Part shown: positions 16,365 through 25,194 of the stretch, piece by piece
Layout of the letters: every line of letters starts with the position of its first letter
Position numbering within the stretch: the first letter of the stretch is position 1
Assembly (NCBI GenBank): GCA_965219485.1
Contig: OZ244774.1
Location: forward strand, 1,550,001 to 1,614,000
Length of the DNA stretch: 64,000 bases
Origin: UBA8337 sp937907245
GTDB taxonomy: Bacteria > Pseudomonadota > Alphaproteobacteria > RS24
Reading direction: 5' to 3'
The notes under the pieces: generated by a model
The model's input: the letters and a program-made list of their open reading frames with translations, nothing else
Databases searched by the model: none
What the model was told of the DNA's origin: nothing
Made by a program: the position numbers and the translations under genes

Positions 16365-16709
16365 CTATAAAAACTGTTCGGCCAATTCGGGCGGGCGGGC
16401 GATGAGCGCTTTGGCGCCCGAAACCACCACAGGCCGCTCCATCAAAATGGGATGCTCGGCCATGGCTTGCACCAATTTGGCCTCATTAGTTTCCTGTTTC
16501 AGGTTCAGCTCTTTGTAGATGGCCTCGCCCGTGCGCATCATGGCGCGGGTTTGCAAGCCCATTTTATCTCGAAGCTCGGCAAGGCGTGCAGCATCTAGCG
16601 GCGCGTTCAAATATTCCACAACTTCTGGGTTGGCGCCTCCGTCGGTCAAAATCGCTAGCGCTTGGCGCGACTTGGAACACCTTGGATTGTGATAAATCGT
16701 AACGGGCAT
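16365..16709 (-). CDS. arsC: ArsC-type arsenate reductase
   Basis: A 114-residue glutaredoxin-dependent ArsC. The catalytic Cys11 lies in HNPRCSKSR, and the arsenate-stabilising arginines appear at the C-terminal side (MERPVVVSGAKALIARPP). It reduces arsenate to arsenite in the cytoplasm. No arsenite exporter or ArsR is adjacent, so it is not in an ars operon; it lies 25 bases downstream of pyrD on the same strand. YffB/Spx-like relatives share the fold, but the length and the RPPE motif favour ArsC. Confidence 0.88.
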   Translation of the reverse strand: MPVTIYHNPRCSKSRQALAILTDGGANPEVVEYLNAPLDAARLAELRDKMGLQTRAMMRTGEAIYKELNLKQETNEAKLVQAMAEHPILMERPVVVSGAKALIARPPELAEQFL

Positions 16710-16734
16710 GCGGCTCTCCTATCTACTTGGGTCT

Positions 16735-17790
16735 CTATTTAATATCTGTGCCAATGGCATCGGAAATCGTGTCAAAGCCATCCGCTTTTAGCTGCGCCAC
16801 CAGCTCACGCTTCATGCGACCCACGAGGCCCGGGCCTTGATAAATCAGCCCTGTATAAAGCTGCACCAGGCTGGCACCGGCGCGCAATTTGGCATAGGCC
16901 TGCGCCGCATTAGCCACGCCGCCCACGCCGATGAGGGTAAGTTTGCCTTGGGTTGCGCCATAAACTTCGCGCAGCATTTGCGTCGACATATCAAACACCG
17001 GCTGGCCCGACACACCGCCCGCTTCGCTGGCATATTTAGACCCCGCAACGCCATCCCTATCGAGGGTTGTATTGGAAATAATCAATCCATCTATTTGATT
17101 GGCGATAGCTAATTCGGCAATTTCGCAGGCCTGTTCCAGCGCTAAATCTGGCGCAATTTTTACCAAAATCGGCGTGCTTGGCGCGGCCTGGCGCACCCGC
17201 TGCATAATTTCTAAAACCGCTTCCCCGCCTTGTAGGTCGCGCAAGCCCGGCGTGTTGGGCGAAGAAATATTGACCGTCAAATAATCTGCCAAATCGGCAA
17301 ATCGCGTGGCGCCCGTTTCATAGTCGGCAATGCGGTCGCTGGCTTCTTTATTGGCCCCAATATTCACCCCAAGGATTCGCGCTTGCGCGTTTTGGGGGTG
17401 CTGGCGAAACGCCGTCAACCGCGCTAGCGCATCCATTTGGCCACGATTGTTAAAGCCCAATCGGTTGATAAGCGCCTGCTGTGGCACCAGTCGGAAAACC
17501 CGCGGCGCAGGATTTCCAGCCTGTGGCAGCGGCGTCAATGTGCCAATTTCGGTAAAACCAAAGCCAATGCGATGCACGCCCGAAATCGCCTCGCCATCCT
17601 TATCAAACCCTGCGGCCATGCCAAACGGATTATCAAAATCGAGCCCCATAAGGGTCTGCGACAGGCTTGGGGCATCTGGTTTGGGCTGTCCGAATTTTGC
17701 CAAGGCGCGCAATCCCAGCAGCGTCATTTTATGAGCGCGCTCGGGCGGTAGCGTGAAAAGCAGTGGGCGAAGGGTGCGATATAAGCTCAT
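16735..17790 (-). CDS. pyrD: Dihydroorotate dehydrogenase (quinone)
   Basis: A 351-residue class 2 dihydroorotate dehydrogenase that oxidises dihydroorotate to orotate in pyrimidine synthesis and passes electrons to membrane quinone. The N-terminal membrane-docking helices (MSLYRTLRPLLFTLPPERAH) mark class 2. The FMN-binding and active-site motifs are clear: NPFGMAAGFDK, GVNIGANK, NISSPNTPGLRDLQ, where the catalytic base Ser lies, and GVGGVANA. Its start overlaps the end of a DUF952 gene by 4 bases, and arsC follows after 25 bases. Confidence 0.96.
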   Translation of the reverse strand: MSLYRTLRPLLFTLPPERAHKMTLLGLRALAKFGQPKPDAPSLSQTLMGLDFDNPFGMAAGFDKDGEAISGVHRIGFGFTEIGTLTPLPQAGNPAPRVFRLVPQQALINRLGFNNRGQMDALARLTAFRQHPQNAQARILGVNIGANKEASDRIADYETGATRFADLADYLTVNISSPNTPGLRDLQGGEAVLEIMQRVRQAAPSTPILVKIAPDLALEQACEIAELAIANQIDGLIISNTTLDRDGVAGSKYASEAGGVSGQPVFDMSTQMLREVYGATQGKLTLIGVGGVANAAQAYAKLRAGASLVQLYTGLIYQGPGLVGRMKRELVAQLKADGFDTISDAIGTDIK

Positions 17791-18146
17791 CTATGGCTCT
17801 CCAAATCTGTTGCTTGCAACCAAGCGGCCAAATTATCGCGGTTGTGATGGAGCGCAAATTCTTGCGCCACCATAGCTTCGCTCAGCGGCGCATAAAGATG
17901 GGGAAATAAATCGCCCCCACGCGAGGCTTCCCAGCGCAAATCCTCGAGACCGTTGGTGTCTACCGCCAGTAAAACCAAATCCGTCACGCCAGCATAATGC
18001 TTGTCTAGCGTCTCGCCCAATTGCGCGGCGCTGGAAAAATGCACAAATCCATCGGCCGCATCGACGCCAGTGAGGGTTAGCGTTCCGCTTTGCGCCATTT
18101 GCGCGCGCGCTTGTGGCGTCAGAATTTTATAAATTATTCGCGTCAT
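17787..18146 (-). CDS. DUF952 family protein
   Basis: A 119-residue cytoplasmic protein with the DUF952 hallmarks: IYKIL at the start, DAADGFVHFSSAAQL near residue 30 and FPHLYAPL near residue 80. Several structures exist for this family but no established activity; its fold is related to ADP-ribosyl/RNA-2'-phosphotransferase-like domains. A 4-base overlap couples it to pyrD, and a DUF952 gene beside pyrD is a frequent alphaproteobacterial pairing. lysK lies upstream on the same strand. Confidence 0.87.
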   Translation of the reverse strand: MTRIIYKILTPQARAQMAQSGTLTLTGVDAADGFVHFSSAAQLGETLDKHYAGVTDLVLLAVDTNGLEDLRWEASRGGDLFPHLYAPLSEAMVAQEFALHHNRDNLAAWLQATDLESHR

Positions 18147-18167
18147 TCGCTAGTTGTAGCCAGATTC

Positions 18168-19748
18168 CTATTCAGAAACCAGTTCGCCCGCGAGCCCTTG
18201 TCCGATGAGCGCACAGGTTTTCTCCAACCCATAAAGCGCGGCAAAAGAGCCAAACCTTGGGCCTTGCGATTGGCCGAGCAAAATCTCGTACAGCGCTTGA
18301 AACCAGCCACGCAGGTTTTCGTCAAAATGCGCTTTGCCGACCGCATAAATCTCGGTCTGAATGGTTTCGCCATCGGCATTGGCTGGCAAGGCCTTGAGCT
18401 TTTCTAACAAATCTTCCAGCGCGGTTTTTTCTTCCGCAGTGGCCGCGCGATAGGTTTTATTGGGCGCCACGAAATCGCGATAATAAGTCAGCGCATAATC
18501 GGTCAGGCCATCGAGGAACGGATGGGTTTGCGCGGTGGTGCCCGGCGCATAAGTGTCGATGAACCCCCACAACACTTGCTTGTTTTCAGCGTTGGAGGCC
18601 GAGACCAAATTCAGCAGCAACGCAAAACTTACCGGCGAAGGCGAGGCAGGCACCTGGCCATTATGGATGTGATGCGCCGGATTGGTGAGGCGTTGCGCCT
18701 CGTCCATATCGGCGTATTTATCGGCAAAGGTAATATATTCATCGACCGCCTTGGGGATGACATCAAAATGCAAACGTTTGGCCTTGCGCGGGTTTTGGAA
18801 CATGTAAAGCGATAGGCTTTCTGGCGGTGCATAGGTTAGCCATTCTTCGATGGTCAGCCCATTGCCTTTCGATTTGGATATTTTGGCACCTTGGTCATCC
18901 AAAAATAACTCATAGGAAAAACCCTCGGGTGGCGTGTGGCCTAGCGCTTGGGTAATGCGCGAAGACAGTTTCACGGATTCGGATAAATCTTTGCCCGCCA
19001 TTTCATAATCCACGCCAAGTGCCGCCCAGCGCATCGCCCAATCGGCTTTCCATTGCAGCTTGCACGCCCCGCCGGTGATTAACGTCTCCATAGTTTCGCC
19101 GCTATCTGGATGGGTGTAACGCACCAAACCTTTAGCCACATCGACAGGCTCAATTGCCACCATCAACACGCGGCCCGTTTCGGGGCAAATCGGCAAAAAC
19201 GGCGAATAGGTTTGGCGGCGCTCTTCGCCCAAAGTCGGCAGAATAACCGCCTGCACTTTGTCGTAATTCTCCAGCACTTTCAGCAAAGTGGCATCAAAGG
19301 CGCCCGAGCGATACATTTGGGTTGAGCTGACAAATTCATAGTCGAAGCCGAAGCTATCGAGAAAGGCTTGCAGGCGCGCGTTATTATGAGCGCCAAAACT
19401 ATCATGCGTGCCAAATGGGTCTGGCACTTCGGTCAGCGGCTTTTCGAGATGCGGCTGCAAAATCTCGCCATTGGGAAGATTGTCCGGCACTTTACGCAAG
19501 CCATCCATGTCATCGGAAAAGCAAATCAAACGGGTCGGCATATCCGGCATCAGCACCTGAAACGCTTGGCGCACCATGGTCGTGCGCGCCACTTCGCCGA
19601 AAGTGCCAATATGGGGCAAGCCCGATGGGCCATAGCCGGTTTCAAAAACCACTTCGCTCAAGCCCAGTTTTTCGGCCCGCTTAGCGACTTTGCGCGCTTC
19701 GTCAAAAGCCCAAATTTTGCTGCTCTGTGCTGCTTCTAAAAGAGACAT
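18168..19748 (-). CDS. lysK: Lysyl-tRNA synthetase, class I
   Basis: A 526-residue class I lysyl-tRNA synthetase, the archaeal-type enzyme also used by most Alphaproteobacteria in place of the class II LysS. The nucleotide-binding signatures are HIGT at 46-49 (GPSGLPHIGTFGE) and KISKS at 289-293. The C-terminal half is the alpha-helical anticodon-binding cage. AAGGG precedes the ATG by 9 bases. Expression is essential if no class II enzyme exists elsewhere in the genome. It is the first gene of a minus-strand run that continues through DUF952, pyrD and arsC. Confidence 0.96.
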   Translation of the reverse strand: MSLLEAAQSSKIWAFDEARKVAKRAEKLGLSEVVFETGYGPSGLPHIGTFGEVARTTMVRQAFQVLMPDMPTRLICFSDDMDGLRKVPDNLPNGEILQPHLEKPLTEVPDPFGTHDSFGAHNNARLQAFLDSFGFDYEFVSSTQMYRSGAFDATLLKVLENYDKVQAVILPTLGEERRQTYSPFLPICPETGRVLMVAIEPVDVAKGLVRYTHPDSGETMETLITGGACKLQWKADWAMRWAALGVDYEMAGKDLSESVKLSSRITQALGHTPPEGFSYELFLDDQGAKISKSKGNGLTIEEWLTYAPPESLSLYMFQNPRKAKRLHFDVIPKAVDEYITFADKYADMDEAQRLTNPAHHIHNGQVPASPSPVSFALLLNLVSASNAENKQVLWGFIDTYAPGTTAQTHPFLDGLTDYALTYYRDFVAPNKTYRAATAEEKTALEDLLEKLKALPANADGETIQTEIYAVGKAHFDENLRGWFQALYEILLGQSQGPRFGSFAALYGLEKTCALIGQGLAGELVSE

Positions 19749-19918
19749 GGTTTTTAACCCTTACCTGACTACCGCTTCTGGAGGCGAAACTATCAGCCCT
19801 TATTATAAAGTCAATTCGCCATATCTGCGCCTTATCCTATGCGCGCACCCCGCCTGCCCTCTTGCCAAGCGGGTTGGGCTTCGTCATAAGTTTTAAAAGC
19901 CAAATAGCGAGCGTAAGC

Positions 19919-20347
19919 ATGACGATTGAAAAAACCGCGGCCAAGCCGATGGAATTATCCTTGCAAGATGGGGCGTTGGCCGCCTTGGTTTTGGCGCGCG
20001 CGATGGGCGTCGGAAATCGCGATCAGCTAAGCCAATTTATTGAGCAGACGCCCGCCCTGTCTCCAGAGGCGTTAGACCGACTGCGTTTTCTTGACCCCCT
20101 GATTTGCGACATGGCCGCCGCCACCGATGGCTTTGATACGGTGCTAGACATTATTAGCGCCACCGTGAGCGCGCCAACCATCGCACCTATCTATAGCTTG
20201 CTGGCCGATTATATCGCGCTTTACGGCAAAGCGAGCCCTGAAGAGATGCGGTTTTTGCAACGCTTTGGCGAAGCCATTGGCATCGACAGATTGACCCGCG
20301 CAGCCCTCGATTGCGCTGCCCAAGCGCGCGCCACGAGCCTGATATGA
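19919..20347 (+). CDS. TerB-like helical protein
   Basis: A 142-residue, all-helical, cytoplasmic protein starting MTIEKTAAKPMELS. The second half (ADYIALYGKASPEEMRFLQRFG) has the acidic helix spacing of TerB/DUF533-type domains, where such residues bind metal, but the similarity is by eye. An in-frame ATG 57 bases upstream is less likely, as AGCGAG lies before the chosen one. The stop overlaps the start of the sterol desaturase-family gene by 4 bases, so the two proteins are made together. Confidence 0.6.
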   Translation: MTIEKTAAKPMELSLQDGALAALVLARAMGVGNRDQLSQFIEQTPALSPEALDRLRFLDPLICDMAAATDGFDTVLDIISATVSAPTIAPIYSLLADYIALYGKASPEEMRFLQRFGEAIGIDRLTRAALDCAAQARATSLI

Positions 20348-21159
20348 CGGGGCTGAGCGAGTTTTTAACCCAACATGAGGGATTTTTACGCAGCGGCGTT
20401 TTTTTCGGCCTGCTGATTTTATTCCTCGCCCTTGAGCGTTTGCGCCCGCGCCGCCGGCAGCAGGTCAGCGCTCGCCATTTTGTTTCTAATTTGGCTTTTG
20501 GTGTCTTGAACGCCATGGTTTTACGCCTCGCTTTACCCGGCGGATTGGTGCTGCTGGCCATTTGGTTTCAAGGGGCTTATCCAAGCCTAGGGCTAATGAA
20601 TTGGCTAAACTTGCCGCTCGCTGCCGAGTTCGTCATCTGTCTCATACTGCTGGATTTGGTTTTATATTGGCAGCATCGCCTGTTTCATCAGATTGATTTT
20701 TTATGGAAATTCCATAGCGCCCATCATGGCGACCGAAACCTTAATGTCTCATCCGGTGTGCGCTTTCATCCGGGCGAGGCTTTGATTAGTCTTTTCCTGA
20801 AGGCGGGGGCTATTTTGGCGTTGGGCATGCCGGCAGCGGCGATTATTCTGTTCGAGGTTTTGCTGAACGCCGCCTCCTTGTTCAACCATGCCAATTGGTC
20901 GCTTGGGCGCCTCGATGCGCTTTTTCAAAAATTCATCGTCACGCCCGATATGCATCGCCTGCATCACTCTCGCCTCGAGAGCGAAAGCCGAAAGAATTAC
21001 GGCTTCTTTTTATCTGGCTGGGACTATATTTTTAGCTCCTATAAAAATCAGCCCGACACGCCGCATAAAGACATCGCATTAGGACTAGAAGACATGCCTG
21101 AGGATGGGTTCGTTTCGACACTGCAACGCCCCTTTCGGAAAAATAGGCGCGAGGCCTAA
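20344..21159 (+). CDS. Sterol desaturase/fatty acid hydroxylase family protein
   Basis: A 271-residue integral membrane di-iron enzyme. Histidine clusters typical of the family are visible in order: HRLFH (residue about 112), HSAHH (about 126) and HRLHHS (about 205), with three to four hydrophobic helices before and between. It should hydroxylate or desaturate a lipid chain in the inner membrane. Substrate is not predictable. It is coupled by ATGA overlap to the TerB-like gene. A second member of the superfamily is encoded at 43023-43826. Confidence 0.88.
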   Translation: MTGLSEFLTQHEGFLRSGVFFGLLILFLALERLRPRRRQQVSARHFVSNLAFGVLNAMVLRLALPGGLVLLAIWFQGAYPSLGLMNWLNLPLAAEFVICLILLDLVLYWQHRLFHQIDFLWKFHSAHHGDRNLNVSSGVRFHPGEALISLFLKAGAILALGMPAAAIILFEVLLNAASLFNHANWSLGRLDALFQKFIVTPDMHRLHHSRLESESRKNYGFFLSGWDYIFSSYKNQPDTPHKDIALGLEDMPEDGFVSTLQRPFRKNRREA

Positions 21160-21292
21160 CAGCCTTCGGGCGAAAAACATGTGCATGAATGCACGCCTCG
21201 AAACCAGTTTTCACGCATGAGTTGAATTTGTAACAAAGGGACAACCTTGGGCTGGTTGCTGGCGCGGGCTTAATGGCGCAACTTTTTCCGAT

Positions 21293-22756
21293 ATGCAAGA
21301 CTTACAACCGTTTGGTTCCCAATCCCTTACAAGCCCTTCCTCCCGCACCCAGCCCCTCAGCTGCCGCGACACCAGGCTATATTTGCCAATTTGTTTAGGC
21401 GTCACCGCCATGGGCCTTGGGCTCTTGTGGATGCAAAGCTACGTTTGGTTGTTGAGCTGGCTGTATGGCTTGGTGGTGCTTTCTTGGCTTCCCATTTTGG
21501 TCGGTGCCTTGCAGCTTAGCCTCGCTCGTTGGAAAACCCCGAAACCGTCTGTTGTGCTCGCCCCGCTTTGTGAACGCCTGCCCCGCATCACAATTTTGCT
21601 GCCCGTCTATAAAGAAGCCAATATGTTGGCCCAACTGAACGAGATGTTGCGCTCGCTTGATTATTCGGCCGCCAAATTAGAATGCTTGCTGCTCATCGAA
21701 GCAGAAGACCGCGAGACCGCGCAAGCTGCTGTCTGTATAGACTGGCCTGTTTTTTGTAAAATTATGAGCGTTCCCAAGGGCGATCACATGAGCAAACCCC
21801 GTGCCTGCAATTATGCCCTGGCTCGCGCCACCGGCGATTTACTGGTGATATTTGACGCCGAAGACAAACCGCATCCGCAACAATTACGCGAGGCCGCGGC
21901 CCGCTTTAAGAGCGGCGATGCGCGATTGGCTTGTGTGCAAGCGCCGTTAGAAATCTGCGCAGATCCTAAAAATTGGCGACAAAGCCAATTCGCCTTGGAA
22001 TATAAAATGTTGTTTCGCGTTATCTTGCCATGTTTAAGCCGTGCCTCCGGCGCTCTGCCTTTGGGTGGCACCTCTAACTATTTCCGCACGCGCCTGCTCC
22101 GGAAATTGGGCGGCTGGGACGCTTATAATCTGACGGAAGACGCGGACTTAGGCGTCAAACTGGCGCGAAGTAATTTTCATACGCAAACCCTAAATCTGCC
22201 GACGCTCGAAAATGCTCCCGACAGTTTGGGCGTTTGGTATCGCCAACGCACGCGCTGGCTGTCTGGCCATATTCAAACTTTAGCCGTGCACATACGCCGA
22301 GCTCCTGCAAATACCTTAGCGCTGTGGCGCTGGTTGATTTGCATTCTTGTGCTCACTGGGCGATTGGCCAGCGGCCCGACGCATGTTTTAGCCCTCCTGT
22401 GGGTTGGACAAAACATGTCGGAACACGGGTTTAACGCGCGCGAGGAGATGGGCCTTTTGCTGCCATTTATCGGTCACTTCGCTTTATTTCTGCTGCTCAT
22501 CGCCTTGGCCCCCGCGGATAGTTTAGCCAGGCGAATTTGGCTGGCGATGAGCCATAACCTATATTGGGTGATGAGTTTGCCGCCCTTGCTGAATGCGATG
22601 AAACGCATGGCACTCGGGCAGTTATCGTGGCTTAAGTCTGCCCATCAGCCATATGATTCAGAGCTAGATACGGGCCTATACGCCCCAAGCGAGCCCGCGC
22701 CTATAACCCCAAGCGCGCCCGCGCTTATAAAAAGACGAATGGCAGAATTAAGCTAG
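21293..22756 (+). CDS. Family 2 glycosyltransferase, processive membrane type
   Basis: A 487-residue glycosyltransferase with two N-terminal membrane helices (about 28-66), a cytoplasmic GT-A domain and further helices near 345-440. Motifs in order are TILLPVYKE, the nucleotide-binding FDAED in place of DxD, the acceptor TEDADLG and QRTRW. This set is typical of cellulose/hyaluronan synthase-like enzymes that make or transfer polysaccharide at the inner membrane. No PilZ domain is visible. The ATG at 21293 lacks a good Shine-Dalgarno; a later ATG near codon 40 would lose the first helix. Its last 32 bases overlap the convergent lrgB gene. Confidence 0.87.
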   Translation: MQDLQPFGSQSLTSPSSRTQPLSCRDTRLYLPICLGVTAMGLGLLWMQSYVWLLSWLYGLVVLSWLPILVGALQLSLARWKTPKPSVVLAPLCERLPRITILLPVYKEANMLAQLNEMLRSLDYSAAKLECLLLIEAEDRETAQAAVCIDWPVFCKIMSVPKGDHMSKPRACNYALARATGDLLVIFDAEDKPHPQQLREAAARFKSGDARLACVQAPLEICADPKNWRQSQFALEYKMLFRVILPCLSRASGALPLGGTSNYFRTRLLRKLGGWDAYNLTEDADLGVKLARSNFHTQTLNLPTLENAPDSLGVWYRQRTRWLSGHIQTLAVHIRRAPANTLALWRWLICILVLTGRLASGPTHVLALLWVGQNMSEHGFNAREEMGLLLPFIGHFALFLLLIALAPADSLARRIWLAMSHNLYWVMSLPPLLNAMKRMALGQLSWLKSAHQPYDSELDTGLYAPSEPAPITPSAPALIKRRMAELS

Positions 22757-23429
22757 TCACGACGCCGTTCACGCCCATAGCCAAACCCGCAAAGCTGCCG
22801 ATGAGCGCGGAGCGGCGCACGGCTTCGGCTGTGCCAATGCCATGCGTGACGACGCCAAGCGCCAGGCCTTGAGCCCGCGGGTCGGTGATGCCAAATACAT
22901 CGAATATTTTCGGCGCCACAAGAACCCCGAAGTTGCCCGTGACAATGACAATCCCCATGGCCAAAACCGGTAGGCCGCCAATTTCACTGGCGACGCCAAA
23001 AGCCATTGGCGAGGTAATGGATTTAGTGGCCAATGTGGCGCGCAAGGCAGCATCAAAATCTAACAGCCCCGCCATCATCACAGCCGAGCCAGCTGCAAGC
23101 GCCGAGCCCAAACACATAGCGGCCAAAAAAGGAACCGCCGCCGCACGGATGACATGGCGATTGTCATAAATCGGGACACCGATGGAAACCGTCGATAGCG
23201 CCAAAATATAAATCAGCCAATTGCCACCTAATTGATATCGCGTCAGCTCAATATCCAGCCCGACCAATAAAACAGCAATAATAATCGCGCCCCATATTAA
23301 CGGTTGCGCCCAACCAGTCTCGTTAAGCCGCGCGCGGAGCCACGACAGGGCCCGATAGAGCGCAAGGGTTAGCAAAAGCCAAAACATCCCTTCCAAACCA
23401 GGCCAAGCTGGCAGCTCAGTTAGTCTCAT
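22725..23429 (-). CDS. lrgB: LrgB family membrane protein
   Basis: A 234-residue polytopic protein with the LrgB/CidB signature: SVGVPIYD-like (VSIGVPIYDN), ATKSITSPMA and THGIGTAEA. LrgA/LrgB pairs influence murein hydrolase export and, in plants and some bacteria, carry glycolate or pyruvate. The gene overlaps lrgA by 14 bases, so both are made from one message. The 3' end runs 32 bases into the convergent glycosyltransferase gene, so both C-termini are encoded on opposite strands of the same DNA. Confidence 0.9.
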   Translation of the reverse strand: MRLTELPAWPGLEGMFWLLLTLALYRALSWLRARLNETGWAQPLIWGAIIIAVLLVGLDIELTRYQLGGNWLIYILALSTVSIGVPIYDNRHVIRAAAVPFLAAMCLGSALAAGSAVMMAGLLDFDAALRATLATKSITSPMAFGVASEIGGLPVLAMGIVIVTGNFGVLVAPKIFDVFGITDPRAQGLALGVVTHGIGTAEAVRRSALIGSFAGLAMGVNGVVTSLILPFVFL

Positions 23430-23799
23430 CTTCTGGCGCCCCCTGGTCTGGCGTTACAAAGGGGGGCGCTAATTTTTGAAAAATCCAGCCGGTGACGAAT
23501 AGCGGAACCACCGTCGAGACAAAAATAATCAGGCTCAAGGGCCCTAATATCTCCAGCAACATTTCGCTGAGCGCCAACATGCCCACCAAAACTGGAATGA
23601 AAAATAACGCCATATGGCGCAACAAAAACTCGCCCACCAACCGCAAGCCATCCGGCACGCGGCCATAGACCCCGAGCGCGGCCACCAAAATCACCACAGC
23701 CAAAACAGGGGCAGGAATCGCCGCTTGCGTGAGGTCTTTCACCACTTCGCCCGCCAGAAGACTTAGGCAAAGACAGGCCAGACCGAAGATAATCTGCAT
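23416..23799 (-). CDS. lrgA: LrgA/CidA family holin-like protein
   Basis: A 127-residue protein with four membrane helices and the CidA/LrgA pattern (IPAPVLAVVILVAAL, then FIPVLVGMLALSEML). It is the small holin-like partner of LrgB. It is preceded at once by the dCTP deaminase gene (one base between the stop of dcd and this start), so the three genes probably share a message. The membrane role, wall hydrolysis control or small organic acid transport, is unresolved for alphaproteobacterial pairs. Confidence 0.88.
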   Translation of the reverse strand: MQIIFGLACLCLSLLAGEVVKDLTQAAIPAPVLAVVILVAALGVYGRVPDGLRLVGEFLLRHMALFFIPVLVGMLALSEMLLEILGPLSLIIFVSTVVPLFVTGWIFQKLAPPFVTPDQGAPEDETN

Positions 23800-23800
23800 G

Positions 23801-24973
23801 CTAATCCTGCTTGAAATGCTTCGACAACTTCAGACCTTGCGCCTGATAATTGGAGTTAAGCCCAGCGCCATAAAGGGTTTGCGGTACATCTGTTAGGCGT
23901 TCGTAAACCAGTCGACCAATAATTTGCCCGTGCTCGAGAATAAATGGCACTTCGCGCGAGCGCACTTCTAATACGGCGCGCGAGCCTTTGCCATTGGCCT
24001 CGGCGGCGCCAAAGCCCGGGTCGAAAAAGCCCGCATAATGCACCCGAAACTCGCCGACCAAAGGATTGAACGGCATCATTTCCGCCGCATGACTGGCCGG
24101 AATTGTGACCGCCTCGCGCGAAGCCAGAATGTAAAACTCGTCTGGATCGAGAATAATATGCCCCAAATCCTCGCGATACATCGGCTCCCAATATTGAGCA
24201 ATGGGCAAGGCTGCCAATTTGTCGACATCGATAAGCCCGGCATGGCGTTTGGCACGATAGCCAACCAAACCAGTTTGTTTATCGCCCTGCAAATCAATCG
24301 ACAGGCCCAAGCCGCCATCAATATTGGCCGGGCCATCGACGAGACCGATATCCTCGTGCAAGCGTTTTAACTCTGCATCTGAATGAGAGGCCGCGCCGCG
24401 GCGGAAGCGCAATTGTGATAATTTGGAGCCTGTGCGAACCAAAACCGGAAACGTGCGTGGGCTGACCTCGAGATATAAATGCCCTTTATAACCCGCCGGC
24501 ACTTTGTCGAACTCCGTGCCAAAATCTGTAATCAGGCGAGTGAACACGTCAATGCGCCCCGTCGAACTTTTCGGATTGGCAAAACCAGTCGTGCGCTCGG
24601 GTAAATTAACCGCTTCCATCAGCGGCACCAAATAAACGCAATCGGTTTCCAAAACCGCGCCATTTTTAAGGTCAACTTTATGATAGGCCAATTGTTTCAG
24701 CTTCTCAGCAACCGTCCCTTTTTCGCCGGGCAGAAAGCTGGCGCGCACGCGGTAGGCTTCCTCGCCAAGGCGCAAATCAAGGCTGGCGGGTTGAATTTGC
24801 TCGTCTAACACGCCGCCCGATGCCCAGATTTGTTTCTCACGCACCATATTGGCAATGCCATGCGCAGGCAAAACGCCAACCGCATGGGTTTGGCCCTTGG
24901 TCATGAGGGGGATTTTAGCTTCTTCTTCAACTGGAAAAAGCGGTTCGGTTTGCGGCTCTTCACTCATGGACAT
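23801..24973 (-). CDS. dcd: dCTP deaminase, long two-domain form
   Basis: A 390-residue 2'-deoxycytidine 5'-triphosphate deaminase-like protein, about twice the length of E. coli Dcd (193 residues). Two trimeric-dUTPase-like segments are visible: QPASLDLRLG with ANPKSSTGRIDVFTRL in the first half, and FDPGFG with LEHGQIIGRLVYERL in the second. This internal duplication is the form usual in Alphaproteobacteria. It deaminates dCTP to dUTP for thymidylate synthesis, or hydrolyses it further. The N-terminal 25 residues are acidic and poorly conserved. It is divergent from the riboswitch-metZ unit. Confidence 0.85.
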   Translation of the reverse strand: MSMSEEPQTEPLFPVEEEAKIPLMTKGQTHAVGVLPAHGIANMVREKQIWASGGVLDEQIQPASLDLRLGEEAYRVRASFLPGEKGTVAEKLKQLAYHKVDLKNGAVLETDCVYLVPLMEAVNLPERTTGFANPKSSTGRIDVFTRLITDFGTEFDKVPAGYKGHLYLEVSPRTFPVLVRTGSKLSQLRFRRGAASHSDAELKRLHEDIGLVDGPANIDGGLGLSIDLQGDKQTGLVGYRAKRHAGLIDVDKLAALPIAQYWEPMYREDLGHIILDPDEFYILASREAVTIPASHAAEMMPFNPLVGEFRVHYAGFFDPGFGAAEANGKGSRAVLEVRSREVPFILEHGQIIGRLVYERLTDVPQTLYGAGLNSNYQAQGLKLSKHFKQD

Positions 24974-25041
24974 CTCGTGGTTTGCGAAGGTGGGGAGACG
25001 ATTCTCTGACGCTCATCTTACGCGCAAAATATCATAATGTC

Positions 25042-25070
25042 TTGACGCGACAGCTAATTTTCGACATGTT
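25042..25070 (+). promoter_or_regulatory. metZ promoter
   Basis: TTGACG (25042-25047) and CATGTT (25065-25070) with a 17-bp spacer place the transcript start near 25077, just before the riboswitch. The same TTGACG -35 appears at the predicted nrdA promoter. Confidence 0.55.
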
Positions 25071-25079
25071 TCCCCGACT

Positions 25080-25131
25080 TGTGGAGATTTGAGCCGGCTG
25101 GCTTGCGGCCACATTAAATAAACAGCTAAAT
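25080..25131 (+). promoter_or_regulatory. SAM-II riboswitch
   Basis: The leader of metZ carries the SAM-II (metA-motif) consensus in order: GATTTGA, GCCGGCTGGCTTGCGGCCAC, then ATTAAATAAACAGCTAAA. The GCTTGC loop and the A-rich TAAA/GCTAAA segment form the pseudoknot that binds S-adenosylmethionine. SAM-II elements control methionine synthesis genes such as metZ, metX and metA in Alphaproteobacteria, and repression by SAM is expected here. Confidence 0.85.
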
Positions 25132-25134
25132 CAC

Positions 25135-25166
25135 GCCGGGGCACCGGCCTTTGTGTCGGTTTTTTT
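25135..25166 (+). terminator. Attenuator hairpin after the riboswitch
   Basis: ACCGGC (25143-25148) pairs with GTCGGT (25155-25160), followed by seven T. An alternative stem, GCCGG (25135-25139) with CCGGC (25144-25148), uses the same bases and would break the terminator. This suggests that SAM binding shifts the balance toward termination before metZ. Confidence 0.6.
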
Positions 25167-25194
25167 ATGCTCGAAAGAGCATGAGGAGCAAAAG

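Noticed and set aside
16365..16709. An arsenic-resistance operon
   Set aside because: Only arsC is present, with pyrD upstream; no arsR, arsB or acr3 is nearby.
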